DNA of 64,000 nt from Ashinkailepas kermadecensis (lineage: Eukaryota; Arthropoda; Thecostraca; Neolepadidae), in NCBI GenBank assembly GCA_034440615.1, contig JAOTOM010004010.1, positions 124,001 to 188,000 of the forward strand, given 5' to 3'. Below, in pieces: positions 63,601 to 64,000 of the stretch (its first letter is position 1; each line of letters begins with the position of its first letter). The position numbers and the translations under genes are program-made. A model generated the notes under the pieces. It was given only the letters and a program-made list of their open reading frames with translations, ran no database searches and was not told the DNA's origin.

Positions 63601-64000
63601 ATGCAACACGATGCAGCGATAAGGAACGAGCAAGCAAATAACCACGATGCAATGGAAAACAATGACTTCGTAATGGCTCCAGATTGATTTCGTGATGAGT
63701 AGTTCCTGGGCCTCATGTGCTTGCAGCGCAGATGACACTGGGCTTGCATACACCACATGACACTGTCGTTGTTTTGCGATTTTCCAACTCTTTCTCCTGG
63801 CTCATTAATCTATGACTTGGAACGTCTGCGTCTCTGGCCACGCCACCAGTTTCCCATTTTGTTCGAACGACAGTGAACTGGCGGAGTACTGCCTCACATG
63901 TGTGTTCGCCTCCTGGCAGAGGTTCCTCGTCTGGAGACGTTTGACGCCGAGGAGCAGGTGGAGACATTGCTGGGAGTTCCGCTATCGTTGCCCTGTCCGG
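502..64000 (+). CDS. Giant tandem-Ig extracellular protein, hemicentin-like; 36 exons, both ends outside window
   Basis: Thirty-six exons can be chained on the plus strand with matching intron phases at all 35 junctions. They encode 19 full I-set Ig domains and part of another, roughly 1,840 residues. Each domain shows the B-strand Cys, the C-strand Trp and the E/F block D-x-G-x-Y-x-C followed by N-x-x-G. Domain boundaries use phase-1 introns, the usual mark of shuffled extracellular Ig modules. N-glycosylation sequons are frequent (for example in Ig2, Ig9, Ig12, Ig16, Ig18), which suits a secreted or surface protein. Long runs of I-set domains with Pro-Pro starts are typical of hemicentin, a basement-membrane linker, but the diagnostic N-terminal VWA and C-terminal EGF/G2F parts are not in view. 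Another large Ig-repeat adhesion protein is possible. Exon calls rest on splice consensus and domain fit, not transcripts. Confidence 0.85.
647..1133 (+). other. Intron 1, no recognisable feature
   Basis: AT-rich intron of 487 bases between the two halves of Ig1. I see no repeat or gene in it. Confidence 0.7.
1134..1228 (+). CDS. Exon 2: Ig1 second half
   Basis: The acceptor is gcccctcag. The phase-2 entry joins to give F-A-A-S-E-A-N-E-G-T-Y-M-C, the E and F strands with the second Cys, then A-S-N-K-Y-G. The donor TTAGAC|GTAAGT is strong and leaves in phase 1. Confidence 0.82.
1285..1640 (+). repeat. ~38-bp intronic minisatellite
   Basis: About nine imperfect copies of a G-rich unit around ggcaggatgggtagatagct. 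It lies within intron 2 and does not include the exon edge. Confidence 0.85.
2031..2181 (+). CDS. Exon 3: Ig2 first half
   Basis: The acceptor gctgacag is followed by phase-1 entry G-A-P-R-S-S-D. It has sequon F-N-A-T, B strand L-S-L-S-C and C strand I-T-W-F-R. The donor TACAG|GTAGCC leaves in phase 2. Confidence 0.82.
2182..3150 (+). other. Intron 3, mostly unique sequence
   Basis: No gene is recognised. A short trinucleotide run of gta/gca repeats lies at about 3050-3082, and the rest looks unique. Confidence 0.6.
3151..3269 (+). CDS. Exon 4: Ig2 second half
   Basis: The acceptor is ctcccacag with phase-2 entry. It encodes N-S-L-I-I-H-D, then D-G-G-L-Y-T-C-I-A-N-N-S with sequons N-N-S and N-V-T. 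The donor CACG|GTCAGA leaves in phase 1. Confidence 0.85.
3812..4365 (+). pseudogene. Decayed non-LTR retrotransposon, C-terminal end of the RT ORF (CR1/L2-like)
   Basis: In one plus frame, interrupted by several stops, the text reads D-L-G-V-K-V-S-S-D-L-K, later S-H-L-E-Y-F-V, then L-E-R-V-Q-R-K and I-S-G-L. These are the conserved post-RT thumb motifs of CR1/L2-type LINEs, in the right order. Further downstream, frames change but R-V-I and W-N-N-P remnants continue to about 4360. It sits in intron 4 in sense orientation. The core catalytic RT and endonuclease parts are absent, so it is a dead 3' fragment. Confidence 0.7.
4366..5272 (+). other. End of intron 4, nothing recognised
   Basis: Ordinary AT-rich intronic sequence, with no repeat or coding signal that I can support. 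Confidence 0.6.
5273..5413 (+). CDS. Exon 5: Ig3 first half (first Cys lost)
   Basis: The acceptor cgcccgcag has phase-1 entry A-P-P-S-I-T-G. The B strand reads E-L-R-L-Q-A-S-V, with Ala where Cys is expected. The C strand is V-H-W-L-K-D-G. The donor GCTCAG|GTCAGT leaves in phase 1. A second in-phase donor copy, GCTCAG|GTATGG, lies 39 bases on at 5452 and would add 13 residues. Confidence 0.8.
5480..6260 (+). repeat. Diverged ~30-60-bp minisatellite in intron 5
   Basis: Irregular copies of a unit around gagtgacgtgtctgtgctgc fill most of the intron. Near the end (6109-6160) it carries a copy of the exon 6 acceptor and exon start. Confidence 0.85.
6277..6405 (+). CDS. Exon 6: Ig3 second half (second Cys lost)
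   Basis: The acceptor ctcatcag has phase-1 entry. It encodes G-Q-L-I-I-P-S-V, then D-S-G-K-Y-V-L-V-A-K-N, with Leu where the F-strand Cys should be. The donor GTCT|GTGAGT leaves in phase 1. An alternative acceptor ctacag at 6288 is also in phase and would remove four residues. The Trp-to-F-strand spacing favours 6277. Confidence 0.8.
6406..7735 (+). other. Intron 6 first part, unannotated
   Basis: Unique-looking AT-rich sequence. No coding or repeat signal is recognised. Confidence 0.6.
7736..8215 (+). repeat. 100-bp tandem repeat, about 4.8 copies
   Basis: The phrase catccctcgg recurs at 7841, 7941, 8041 and 8141, an exact 100-base period. The copies are almost identical, and the first (about 7736) and last are slightly diverged. Such homogeneity suggests recent expansion. Confidence 0.95.
8528..8640 (+). CDS. Exon 7: Ig4 first part
   Basis: The acceptor gtcgttgcag has phase-1 entry A-L-V-V-N-D-Q. It has B strand F-K-M-L-C and ends at K-W-L-K. The donor CTGAAG|GTGTGT leaves in phase 0 directly after the C-strand Trp block, as in several other domains here. Confidence 0.85.
8962..9605 (+). repeat. ~60-bp minisatellite before exon 8
   Basis: About ten copies of a unit around ccggctgtgtgtgcgaggcc, some shortened. The array runs up to within a few bases of the exon 8 acceptor but the exon itself is not repeated. It produces long spurious ORFs on both strands. Confidence 0.93.
9616..9730 (+). CDS. Exon 8: Ig4 middle part
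   Basis: The acceptor ccacccgcag has phase-0 entry N-G-Q-G-I-A-E. It ends at T-A-E-D-S, and the donor TCGG|GTGAGT leaves in phase 1 just before the Y-x-C motif. Ig4 is thus split in three, which is rare in this gene. Confidence 0.85.
9731..10471 (+). other. Intron 8, nothing recognised
   Basis: AT-rich and unique-looking. No gene or repeat is seen. Confidence 0.6.
10472..10647 (+). CDS. Exon 9: end of Ig4 and start of Ig5
   Basis: The acceptor tggccgtcag has phase-1 entry G-Q-Y-T-C, the F strand of Ig4. It continues through V-L-V-P-P-R-F into Ig5, whose B strand is L-K-L-D-C. It ends at G-L-P-K-P-L, and the donor CCGCTG|GTGAGG leaves in phase 0. The exon straddles a domain boundary. Confidence 0.85.
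10648..11298 (+). other. Intron 9, with a short degenerate caggtc-rich stretch
   Basis: At about 10775-10935 the motif caggtc/ggtcac recurs irregularly, a worn minisatellite rich in donor-like AG|GT steps. The remainder is unremarkable. Confidence 0.6.
11299..11410 (+). CDS. Exon 10: Ig5 middle part
   Basis: The acceptor gttgtcccag has phase-0 entry I-R-W-F-R-D-G, the C strand. It continues Q-L-T-V-R-G-R-L-E-T-A, and the donor CGCAG|GTGAGG leaves in phase 1. The last ~43 bases are the founder copy of a ten-copy donor array. Confidence 0.87.
11367..11960 (+). repeat. 61-bp array carrying the exon 10 donor, 10 copies
   Basis: Each unit contains about 45 bases of the exon 10 end plus the donor gcag|gtgagg. 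Copies of gaccgca begin at 11403, 11464, 11525, 11586, 11647, 11710, 11771, 11832 and then more diverged ones to 11944. Nearly every copy keeps a usable GTGAGG. Confidence 0.95.
11961..13531 (+). other. Rest of intron 10
   Basis: Besides the palindrome at 12360, a pyrimidine-rich degenerate repeat (around cactcctccataacc, roughly 35-40 bases) spans about 13140-13510 up to the next acceptor. No gene is seen. Confidence 0.55.
12360..12408. repeat. 49-bp near-perfect palindrome
   Basis: Two 24-base arms (12360-12383 and 12385-12408) are reverse complements with one mismatch, around a single central base. It lies in the AT-rich part of intron 10. The loop is too small for an ordinary RNA hairpin gene. 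Confidence 0.9.
13532..13728 (+). CDS. Exon 11: end of Ig5 and first half of Ig6
   Basis: The acceptor gtcctcggcag has phase-1 entry G-V-Y-R-C, the F strand of Ig5. It crosses the linker into Ig6 with V-T-L-N-C-S (a sequon) and ends at V-W-N-K-D-N-Q-Q. The donor CAGCAG|GTGGTG is phase 0. A donor one codon later (GTG|GTGGGG) is also in phase. Confidence 0.8.
14048..14640 (+). repeat. ~97-bp array carrying the exon 12 acceptor, ~6 copies
   Basis: The unit includes gacaccag|tcggtgtgtg, the same text as the exon 12 acceptor and first exon bases. Copies are partly truncated, and the array runs into exon 12. Confidence 0.9.
14615..14789 (+). CDS. Exon 12: Ig6 second half
   Basis: An upstream TGA at 14591-14593 and the lack of other AG sites place the start after gacaccag, phase 0. 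It encodes R-L-L-V-A-A-A-R-L-A-D-A-G-Q-F-Q-C, the E and F strands. The donor GAACG|GTATGT leaves in phase 1. The first ten residues are less certain than the rest. Confidence 0.75.
15005..15050 (+). repeat. Duplicated start of exon 13
   Basis: The stretch tggatggtgcagatgaggta and what follows is a diverged copy of the first part of exon 13 (15076-15115), about 70 bases upstream. Confidence 0.75.
15065..15190 (+). CDS. Exon 13: Ig7 first half
   Basis: The acceptor ctctgccag has phase-1 entry G-A-P-I-I-D-G. It has B strand V-T-L-P-C and C strand V-T-W-T-K-D. The donor GGACG|GTGAGT is excellent and leaves in phase 1, so the next exon starts in phase 1 inside the domain. Confidence 0.85.
15191..16588 (+). 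other. Start of the 8 kb intron 13, nothing recognised
   Basis: AT-rich unique sequence. I see no repeat or coding signal that I can support. Confidence 0.55.
16589..16661 (-). tRNA. tRNA-Met (anticodon CAT), elongator type
   Basis: On the minus strand a complete 73-base tRNA folds: a 7-bp acceptor stem with one G-U pair, D-arm A box tagcgcagtaggcagcg, anticodon loop CTCATAA, T-arm gttcgatcc and discriminator A. A T4 run follows within ten bases of the 3' end as a Pol III terminator. The sequence is the standard animal elongator tRNA-Met. It lies antisense inside an intron of the Ig gene. Confidence 0.93.
16890..17065 (+). repeat. Fragment of a dispersed repeat (agtggcgtacctag end)
   Basis: It starts agtggcgtacctagaatttg and contains three or four short internal repeats ending in ggggacaaggcg. 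A related start, agtggcgtacttaggaattg, occurs at 38905 inside another mobile element. Probably a non-autonomous DNA transposon fragment. Confidence 0.5.
17610..20460 (+). repeat. ~2.9 kb decayed 21-bp satellite
   Basis: It begins with near-perfect copies of gaggcccccaggattgcaaa(g) at about 17630-17800. It then drifts through units like gaggcccctaagacgagag (to ~18800) and then ccaaaaatcgcgtcgggg-like units (to ~20460). The period stays near 20-22 bases throughout. The 21-base period keeps short ORFs open, none of which looks like a gene. Confidence 0.8.
17977..18018. repeat. 42-bp palindrome inside the 21-bp satellite
   Basis: Arms of 21 bases (17977-17997 and 17998-18018) are reverse complements with one mismatch and no spacer. 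The arm length equals the satellite period. Confidence 0.85.
20461..23328 (+). other. Rest of intron 13
   Basis: Mostly unique AT-rich sequence. At 22120-22215 there is a C-rich dispersed-repeat end (ggaggccccc, a long C run, gacgccactg), similar to ends seen at 17560 and 34830. No gene is recognised. Confidence 0.5.
23329..23670 (+). CDS. Exon 14: Ig7 second half with GAG-attachment-like acidic insert
   Basis: The acceptor gacgttgcag has phase-1 entry G-E-V-V-K-V-I-T-P-P, continuing T-W-T-K-D from exon 13. It then holds an insert of about 75 residues before the E strand T-S-L-V-L-S-E-I and D-G-L-Y-T-C. The insert has R-R-R-R-D (codons 23418-23432), a possible furin-type site. It also has three Ser-Gly pairs at 23472, 23496 and 23520, spaced exactly 8 residues in Asp/Glu-rich surroundings. 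Acidic Ser-Gly repeats are known heparan or chondroitin sulfate attachment signals in perlecan and syndecan; their use here is inference. The donor TTTTGG|GTGAGT leaves in phase 1. Confidence 0.85.
23950..24180 (+). repeat. ~90-bp duplication carrying the exon 15 acceptor, 3 copies
   Basis: The text agtctccgaccat occurs at 23977, 24066 and 24157, about 90 bases apart. The last copy is the real start of exon 15. Flanking sequence (tatatttgtaatctgtccac and variants) is also repeated. Confidence 0.9.
24157..24269 (+). CDS. Exon 15: Ig8 first half
   Basis: The acceptor acggcacag has phase-1 entry E-S-P-T-I-L-D-A-P. It has B strand E-T-L-R-C and ends V-V-S-W-L-K. The donor CTCAAG|GTATAT leaves in phase 0. Confidence 0.86.
24587..24752 (+). CDS. Exon 16: Ig8 second half
   Basis: The acceptor caacaccgcag has phase-0 entry D-G-V-P-V-S-E. It includes M-A-G-T-Y-T-C-V-A-T-N-P-A-G and ends L-I-V-V. The donor GTCG|GTGAGC leaves in phase 1. The last 16 bases plus the donor are the founder of a large downstream array that stays open in the exon frame. Confidence 0.87.
24737..26495 (+). repeat. 75-80-bp array carrying the exon 16 donor, ~22 copies
   Basis: The unit runs from cagctcatcgtcgtcg|gtgagcgcc through gggagtgggtggtggtggga to cgtcccacgacaca. The first copies are 75 bases (25 codons) and later ones about 78-80 through an extra ggt. Almost every copy keeps the donor GTCG|GTGAGC. The exon 16 frame stays open for about 930 bases into the array. 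Confidence 0.96.
26496..26990 (+). other. End of intron 16, nothing recognised
   Basis: Unique sequence leading to the polypyrimidine-poor acceptor of exon 17. Confidence 0.6.
26991..27163 (+). CDS. Exon 17: Ig9 first half
   Basis: The acceptor gcctggacag has phase-1 entry E-P-P-E-I-S-V. It has Q-T-L-T-C, I-S-W-L-H-N-G and sequon K-N-H-T. The donor ACTCTG|GTGAGA leaves in phase 0, later in the domain than usual (after the E strand). Confidence 0.86.
27523..27622 (+). CDS. Exon 18: Ig9 end
   Basis: The acceptor ggttgttag has phase-0 entry V-L-S-S-L-G-R-E-D-T-G-D-F-T-C, then A-A-N-Q-A-G and V-Q-V-L. The donor CTGG|GTAAGT leaves in phase 1. Confidence 0.86.
27612..27795 (+). repeat. 31-bp array carrying the exon 18 donor, 6 copies
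   Basis: The unit is ggtcatggg|taagtcccat plus tgcagtagtgga. Donors GTAAGT recur at 27623, 27654, 27685, 27716 and 27747, with a decayed one near 27777. Each unit also holds cattgcag, an acceptor-like step. Confidence 0.93.
28156..28268 (+). CDS. Exon 19: Ig10 first half
   Basis: The acceptor cctgcctgcag has phase-1 entry V-P-P-Y-F-E-D-D. It has I-A-L-R-C and ends I-A-W-S-K. The donor TCCAAG|GTGGGT leaves in phase 0. Its partner exon lies 13.2 kb downstream across a transposon-filled intron. Confidence 0.86.
28269..29620 (+). other. Start of the 13 kb intron 19
   Basis: Apart from the hairpin at 28800, unique sequence with no recognised gene. A short cacacgtacgcgcacac purine/pyrimidine-alternating stretch lies at about 29260. 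Confidence 0.5.
28800..28845. repeat. 19-bp hairpin
   Basis: Arms 28800-28818 and 28827-28845 pair with one mismatch around an 8-base loop. I cannot assign it to a known RNA. It could be a transposon end or an intrinsic stem-loop. Confidence 0.75.
29625..29920 (+). repeat. Dispersed element copy 1 (~290 bp)
   Basis: It runs from gccgaaccataaaagccatt to gtcgaagagcaccgaag. A second, diverged copy in the same orientation lies at 30337-30665. The family is not recognised. Confidence 0.8.
30337..30665 (+). repeat. Dispersed element copy 2 (~330 bp)
   Basis: It shares the gaaccataaa-like start, tgctgaaggcgggg middle and gtcgaagagcaccgag end with 29625-29920. Between them lies a G-run-bearing fragment (30060-30320). 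Confidence 0.8.
30770..31045 (+). repeat. Degenerate ~75-90-bp tandem repeat, ~4 copies
   Basis: The phrase caaatcggctcatctacgtc recurs with variation near 30795, 30865, 30960 and 31015. It may be the 3' untranslated part of the minus-strand retroelement next to it. Confidence 0.65.
31120..34600 (-). mobile_element. Non-LTR retrotransposon, I-clade-like, degenerate and lacking the endonuclease part
   Basis: Read on the minus strand. A gag-like region (about 34600-33900) has CCHC knuckles, the first being C-R-F-C-L-R-Y-G-H-G near 34131, followed by C-A-G-C and C-P-K-W. This passes directly into a linker (Q-S-K-K-H-C-R-Y) and the pre-RT block S-V-G-P-D-D-I-H at about 33445. The RT follows (P-I-S-L-T-S; A-F-D-R-V; G-S-V-L-S-P; F-A-D-D near 32790). 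Next come a thumb part (F-L-G-V-H-L-D), an RNase H (F-T-D-G-S-K; Y-S-A-E-A) and a terminal Cys/His motif near 31340. RNase H after RT fits the I/Nimb/Loa group. Breaks: a stop near 33430, frameshifts near 32750 and after the thumb, and Val in place of an RNase H catalytic Asp (I-F-S-V-S-K). No apurinic-type endonuclease lies between gag and RT. The copy is not competent. Confidence 0.85.
34820..35125 (+). repeat. Dispersed repeat fragment with internal gcgcccct motif
   Basis: It is bounded by cagggtggataaagg-like and tagatccacccctg-like ends and holds repeated ggcgcccctc phrases. The end pair suggests a small non-autonomous DNA element. The family is unknown. Confidence 0.5.
35290..36445 (+). 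repeat. ~270-bp tandem repeat, 4 diverged copies
   Basis: The phrase gaccttgacatgtcccggtt (with variants) recurs at about 35393, 35662, 35933 and 36230. Each copy goes on with ctcgagggttcaccac, then cttgataccagatttgg, and caagccacgtcgaatg. Confidence 0.85.
36446..37229 (+). other. Intron 19, unannotated with a G/C-run repeat end
   Basis: At 36950-37070 long G and C runs flank cagtggttacacccatgc, a fragment of the dispersed C-rich repeat class. The rest is unrecognised. Confidence 0.45.
37230..37990 (-). pseudogene. Second non-LTR RT fossil
   Basis: On the minus strand, frame-shifting remnants of reverse transcriptase appear in order. They are I-F-P-N-S-W-K, then S-Y-R-P-I-S-L with C-E-K-L, D-I-S-K-Y-V-D-K-I, H-D-G-L-L-H-K, and finally Q-G-S-V-L-G-P-L-L. 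These are the RT palm motifs up to block B. Many stops show long decay. It is separate from the element at 31-34.6 kb. Confidence 0.75.
37991..38819 (+). other. Intron 19, unassigned
   Basis: A minus ORF of 104 codons at 37997-38311 directly precedes the RT fossil in its orientation and could be more of that element, but I do not recognise a motif. The remainder is plain. Confidence 0.4.
38828..39986. mobile_element. hAT-like non-autonomous DNA transposon with 8-bp target duplication
   Basis: The ends are inverted: cactggcggatctag at 38828 and ctggatccgccagtg ending at 39986, a 15-base match with one difference. The element is flanked by the direct repeat tgtacact (38820-38827 and 39987-39994). 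An 8-base duplication is the signature of the hAT superfamily. No transposase is encoded. Inside, a ~300-base segment including the right end is present twice in direct orientation (about 39185-39506 and 39700-39986), so it is a composite or nested copy. Confidence 0.8.
40422..40493 (-). tRNA. tRNA-Cys (anticodon GCA)
   Basis: On the minus strand a complete 72-base tRNA folds: acceptor GGGGGTA pairing with TGCCCCC, A box tagctcagtggtagagc, anticodon loop CTGCAGA, B box ggttcaaatcc and discriminator T. A T4 run lies about 20 bases downstream. It is antisense within intron 19 of the Ig gene. Confidence 0.93.
40494..41136 (+). other. Intron 19 end, unassigned
   Basis: Contains a G-run fragment at 40920-40942 of the dispersed C/G-rich repeat class. No gene is seen. Confidence 0.5.
41137..41512 (+). repeat. ~48-bp array carrying the exon 20 acceptor, 8 copies
   Basis: Each unit has tgtggtttgcag|ggtgagga followed by gccgctacagacct, identical in form to the real acceptor and first 22 bases of exon 20. Acceptor steps fall near 41146, 41194, 41245, 41292, 41340, 41388, 41436 and 41484 (the real one). Confidence 0.95.
41485..41644 (+). CDS. Exon 20: Ig10 second half
   Basis: The acceptor ggtctgcag has phase-0 entry G-E-E-P-L-Q-T-S. It includes R-I-S-R-L-Q-L, A-G-T-Y-R-C-R-A-T-N and V-S-L-A-V-L. The donor CCTCG|GTACGT leaves in phase 1. Both ends of the exon belong to tandem arrays. Confidence 0.86.
41566..42430 (+). repeat. ~100-bp array carrying the exon 20 tail and donor, ~8 copies
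   Basis: The unit repeats about 75 exon bases (from acctaccgctgccgagccac to gctcgccgtcctcg) plus the donor gtacgtgtcc and some intron. Some copies are truncated. The first two copies stay in the exon frame, so the G-strand segment R-A-T-N-E-L-S-E is spelled twice before a stop. Confidence 0.93.
42431..44905 (+). other. Intron 20, AT-rich with two related G/C-run fragments
   Basis: Two related stretches start ggtatgccaaa (43480 and 44298) and end in gtctcggggggg or ccccgagacgg. A (ct)11 microsatellite lies at 44713-44734. No gene is recognised. Confidence 0.55.
44912..45075 (+). repeat. 79-bp duplication of the exon 21 acceptor and exon start
   Basis: The text ccagaaccgccggtgatatc occurs at 44920 and 44999, followed in both by gagccgtcgct and tggtggcggcag. 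The upstream acceptor would put the reading frame out, so the second is the functional one. Confidence 0.93.
45003..45269 (+). CDS. Exon 21: Ig11, complete in one exon
   Basis: The acceptor tgttcacccag has phase-1 entry E-P-P-V-I-S-A. It has L-R-L-P-C, V-I-W-Q-L-D-G, then S-D-S-G-L-Y-S-C and ends F-V-A-V-V. The donor GTCG|GTAAGC leaves in phase 1. A symmetric 1-1 exon. Confidence 0.9.
45258..46615 (+). repeat. 52-bp array carrying the exon 21 donor, ~26 copies
   Basis: The unit is cggtcgtcg|gtaagccgga plus ctgacgtggtgatgctctgc and tatattcctgtca. Units are 52 bases with few changes, and essentially every copy keeps GTCG|GTAAGC. Confidence 0.97.
46616..47278 (+). repeat. Diverged continuation of the exon 21 donor array, ~13 copies
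   Basis: The unit shifts to ttgtcggtaagccaggctga plus tgtggtgatgctcttgttg, about 50 bases, in a higher-order pattern of long and short units. The donor core cggtaagcc is still present. Confidence 0.95.
47279..47959 (+). other. End of intron 21
   Basis: Unique sequence, nothing recognised apart from a short tRNA-A-box-like phrase at 47364 that lacks any B box. Confidence 0.55.
47960..48075 (+). CDS. Exon 22: Ig12 first half
   Basis: The acceptor ccctgaccag has phase-1 entry A-P-P-T-L-D-P. It has T-V-I-R-C and ends I-T-W-R-K. The donor CGCAAG|GTGCGT leaves in phase 0. Confidence 0.86.
48353..49060 (+). repeat. ~76-87-bp array carrying the exon 23 acceptor, 8 copies
   Basis: The unit contains ggtctccgcag|gacggggtg plus gaggtgtgaacc, matching the exon 23 acceptor (ctccgtag) and first bases GACGGAGTTGAGGTGTGG. 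Upstream copies have the stronger ccgcag, while the coding copy has cgtag. Confidence 0.95.
49029..49208 (+). CDS. Exon 23: Ig12 second half and Ig13 A strand
   Basis: The acceptor ctccgtag has phase-0 entry D-G-V-E-V-W-T-N-S-S (a sequon). It includes A-G-S-Y-S-C-H-A-R-N-E-V-G and V-L-V-P-P-R-L-K. The donor CTCAAG|GTCAGT leaves in phase 0, inside the Ig13 A strand. Upstream array copies of this exon start give frame breaks, which supports the last copy. Confidence 0.83.
49209..49570 (+). other. Intron 23, nothing recognised
   Basis: Unique AT-rich sequence without a repeat. Confidence 0.65.
49571..49698 (+). CDS. Exon 24: Ig13 first half
   Basis: The acceptor gttgctcacag has phase-0 entry V-Y-P-D-R-L-A. 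It has V-T-I-E-C, R-I-W-R-K-N-G and ends V-I-G-G-G-R. The donor GGCAG|GTGAGG leaves in phase 2. Confidence 0.85.
49665..50230 (+). repeat. ~63-bp array carrying the exon 24 donor, 9 copies
   Basis: The unit starts in exon text aatggtctgcccatcagtga and has ggcggcag|gtgaggatac. Six or so copies keep GTGAGG; others read gatgatg, gtgaag or gtgggg. It forms the left part of intron 24. Confidence 0.95.
50260..50500 (+). repeat. Short-unit array carrying the exon 25 acceptor
   Basis: Variants of tgtaccgctgtggcagggta(cag) recur about five times, and the last, accgttgtggtag|ggtacag, is the real acceptor. It forms the right part of intron 24. Confidence 0.85.
50485..50645 (+). CDS. Exon 25: Ig13 second half and Ig14 A strand
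   Basis: The acceptor gttgtggtag has phase-2 entry giving V-Q-L-L-P-G-G-D-L. It includes I-G-S-Y-T-C-R-A-H-N-S-A-G and L-D-V-L-T-L-P. The donor ACACAG|GTCTGT leaves in phase 1. The tail T-V-Q-Q-D-T joins V-T-V-L-E-G-D of exon 26 into a normal A-A'-B region, and the frame closes at 50698, which supports this first donor. Confidence 0.82.
50570..51445 (+). repeat. 86-bp array carrying the exon 25 tail and donor, ~10 copies
   Basis: The unit is ggtccgccgcgccgctctgg plus acgtactgaccctgccgacc, then cagcaggacacag|gtctgt and acactggggtcggcacgg. Copies are nearly identical. The period is not a multiple of three, and the exon frame stops in copy 2. Confidence 0.97.
51715..52812 (+). repeat. Array carrying the exon 26 acceptor; 67-bp units at the right end
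   Basis: From 52300 on, about seven near-perfect 67-base units contain gactggttgcag|tgacggtg. The left part (51715-52300) has older, shorter, diverged units of actggttacagtgacggtgc type. The last copy is the real acceptor and first bases of exon 26. Confidence 0.96.
52799..52967 (+). CDS. Exon 26: Ig14 first half
   Basis: The acceptor ctggttgcag has phase-1 entry V-T-V-L-E-G-D. It has L-R-L-M-C, D-V-S-W-S-L-V and ends N-H-I-Y-K-R. The donor CGGAG|GTGAGC leaves in phase 2. Confidence 0.86.
52968..53960 (+). other. Intron 26 first part
   Basis: No repeat or gene is recognised in this kilobase. Confidence 0.55.
53961..54770 (+). repeat. 39-bp minisatellite, ~20 copies
   Basis: The unit is acacgtatgagttgtactga plus cacgctccagttgtctcgg. 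Being 13 codons long it keeps frames open on both strands (up to 309 codons), but the ORFs are pure repeat and not credible genes. It does not include an exon edge. Confidence 0.97.
54771..55896 (+). other. Intron 26 last part, nothing recognised
   Basis: Unique AT-rich sequence before exon 27. Confidence 0.55.
55897..56089 (+). CDS. Exon 27: end of Ig14 and start of Ig15
   Basis: The acceptor tatgtggcag has phase-2 entry R-V-E-L-G-D-A-G-V-Y-R-C. It crosses S-V-I-S-P-P-A-F into Ig15 with S-A-L-F-N-C and ends G-T-P-P-P-Q. The donor CCCCAG|GTCAGC leaves in phase 0. It straddles a domain boundary like exons 9 and 11. Confidence 0.84.
56345..56475 (+). repeat. ~53-bp tandem repeat, 2-3 copies
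   Basis: The phrase ggctgcggcagacccatgcc recurs with gtcatggtccgcc in intron 27. Confidence 0.85.
56607..56769 (+). CDS. Exon 28: Ig15 second part
   Basis: The acceptor cgatttccag has phase-0 entry V-V-W-L-R-D-G. It includes D-G-G-Q-Y-V-C-V-A-V-N-Q-A-G and L-R-V-L. The donor CTTA|GTGAGT leaves in phase 1. Confidence 0.88.
56996..57111 (+). CDS. Exon 29: Ig16 first half
   Basis: The acceptor tctcgttgcag has phase-1 entry (S)A-P-S-I-M-R-S. It has sequons E-N-T-S and F-N-I-T, V-E-M-S-C and I-T-W-F-K. The donor TTCAAG|GTATGC leaves in phase 0. Confidence 0.88.
57112..57741 (+). other. Intron 29, nothing recognised
   Basis: Unique sequence between the halves of Ig16. Confidence 0.6.
57742..57907 (+). CDS. Exon 30: Ig16 second half
   Basis: The acceptor ctctgttccag has phase-0 entry D-S-E-E-F-S-P. It includes T-L-H-V-L-R-A-D-E-G and A-S-Y-S-C-L-A-A-S. The donor GCTCA|GTAAGG leaves in phase 1. Confidence 0.87.
57900..58625 (+). repeat. 28-bp array carrying the exon 30 donor, ~26 copies
   Basis: The unit is gtgtggtca|gtgaggatgtc plus ggctgccg. The donor core alternates between tcaGTGAGG and tcgGTAAGG, and both are good donors. The exon end gtgctca|gtaaggatg is the first member. Confidence 0.97.
58626..59461 (+). other. End of intron 30
   Basis: A 15-base unit (cggggttaacat) is present three times at 58841-58880. Otherwise unremarkable. Confidence 0.55.
59462..59610 (+). CDS. Exon 31: Ig17 first half
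   Basis: It has S-E-R-L-L-E-C, then P-P-P-T-R-L-W-I-R-D-G-Q and donor GGACAG|GTGAGG in phase 0. The frame is open back past 59420. I chose the acceptor ctgtccatcgacag because it gives phase 1 and a normal-length A strand (P-A-R-I-S-R-A-R-D). AGs at 59467 and 59506 are also in phase. Confidence 0.7.
59611..60204 (+). other. Intron 31, with worn cagacgggcc-type repeats
   Basis: The first 300 bases repeat short phrases such as aggtcagacgggccagaatg irregularly. The rest is unique. Confidence 0.5.
60205..60440 (+). repeat. ~72-bp triplication carrying the exon 32 acceptor
   Basis: Acceptors end at 60232 (tgtgcacag), 60302 (gtcgacag) and 60375 (gtcgacag). Each is followed by a copy of the first ~55 exon bases through gactcagtgctggtgctgacc. 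The first two copies run into an in-frame TGA there, and only the third continues. Confidence 0.95.
60376..60517 (+). CDS. Exon 32: Ig17 second half
   Basis: The acceptor ctgtcgacag has phase-0 entry V-L-D-L-S-G-P-D-S. It includes D-D-S-G-R-Y-T-C-H-V-N-N-S (a sequon) and V-Q-V-Y. The donor TACG|GTGAGT leaves in phase 1. Confidence 0.88.
60518..61142 (+). other. Intron 32, nothing recognised
   Basis: Unique AT-rich sequence. Confidence 0.6.
61143..61291 (+). CDS. Exon 33: Ig18 first half, probable GC donor
   Basis: The acceptor actgcccacag has phase-1 entry A-L-P-K-L-S-R-E. It has sequon A-N-A-T, T-L-T-C, I-T-W-Y-K-D-G and ends S-H-L-Q-K. No GT donor fits the phase. CAGAAG|GCATGT in phase 0 gives a Trp-to-Cys spacing of 35 residues with exon 34, which is normal. 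Confidence 0.75.
61761..61884 (+). CDS. Exon 34: Ig18 second half
   Basis: The acceptor ctgttctcag has phase-0 entry L-E-L-T-G-Q-S-L-V-V. It includes D-D-T-G-N-Y-S-C-F-A-V-N-S-A-G (sequon N-Y-S) and L-L-V-F. The donor TTCG|GTGGGT leaves in phase 1. An alternative acceptor tttag at 61731 in phase 2 would make the domain about 16 residues too long. Confidence 0.78.
61885..62634 (+). other. Intron 34 first part, nothing recognised
   Basis: AT-rich unique sequence with a weakly repeated ccagrtacttgcaaayaatgctgc phrase near 62010-62100. Confidence 0.5.
62635..62965 (+). repeat. ~103-126-bp triplication carrying the exon 35 acceptor
   Basis: Acceptors cccttgacag end at 62685, 62811 and 62914. Each is followed by agccgccgcgggtgtcgctg, ccggagcacgccg and gtggagggccggga. 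The first two then jump to ctggccccgtcctgctgtgt and stop, and only the third continues as an Ig exon. Confidence 0.95.
62915..63178 (+). CDS. Exon 35: Ig19, complete in one exon
   Basis: The acceptor cccttgacag has phase-1 entry E-P-P-R-V-S-L-P. It has L-E-L-Q-C, V-T-W-T-R-E-G, L-T-V-Q-D-T and G-G-E-Y-Q-C-F-S-K-N. The donor ATCG|GTGCGT leaves in phase 1. Symmetric 1-1 exon like exon 21. Confidence 0.9.
63179..63919 (+). other. Intron 35, nothing recognised
   Basis: Unique sequence ending in the pyrimidine-rich acceptor tcgcctcctggcag. Confidence 0.6.
63920..64000 (+). CDS. Exon 36: Ig20 start, cut by the window end
   Basis: The acceptor ctcctggcag has phase-1 entry E-V-P-R-L-E-T-F. It reaches the B strand P-L-S-L-P-C-P at the last bases. 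Confidence 0.8.
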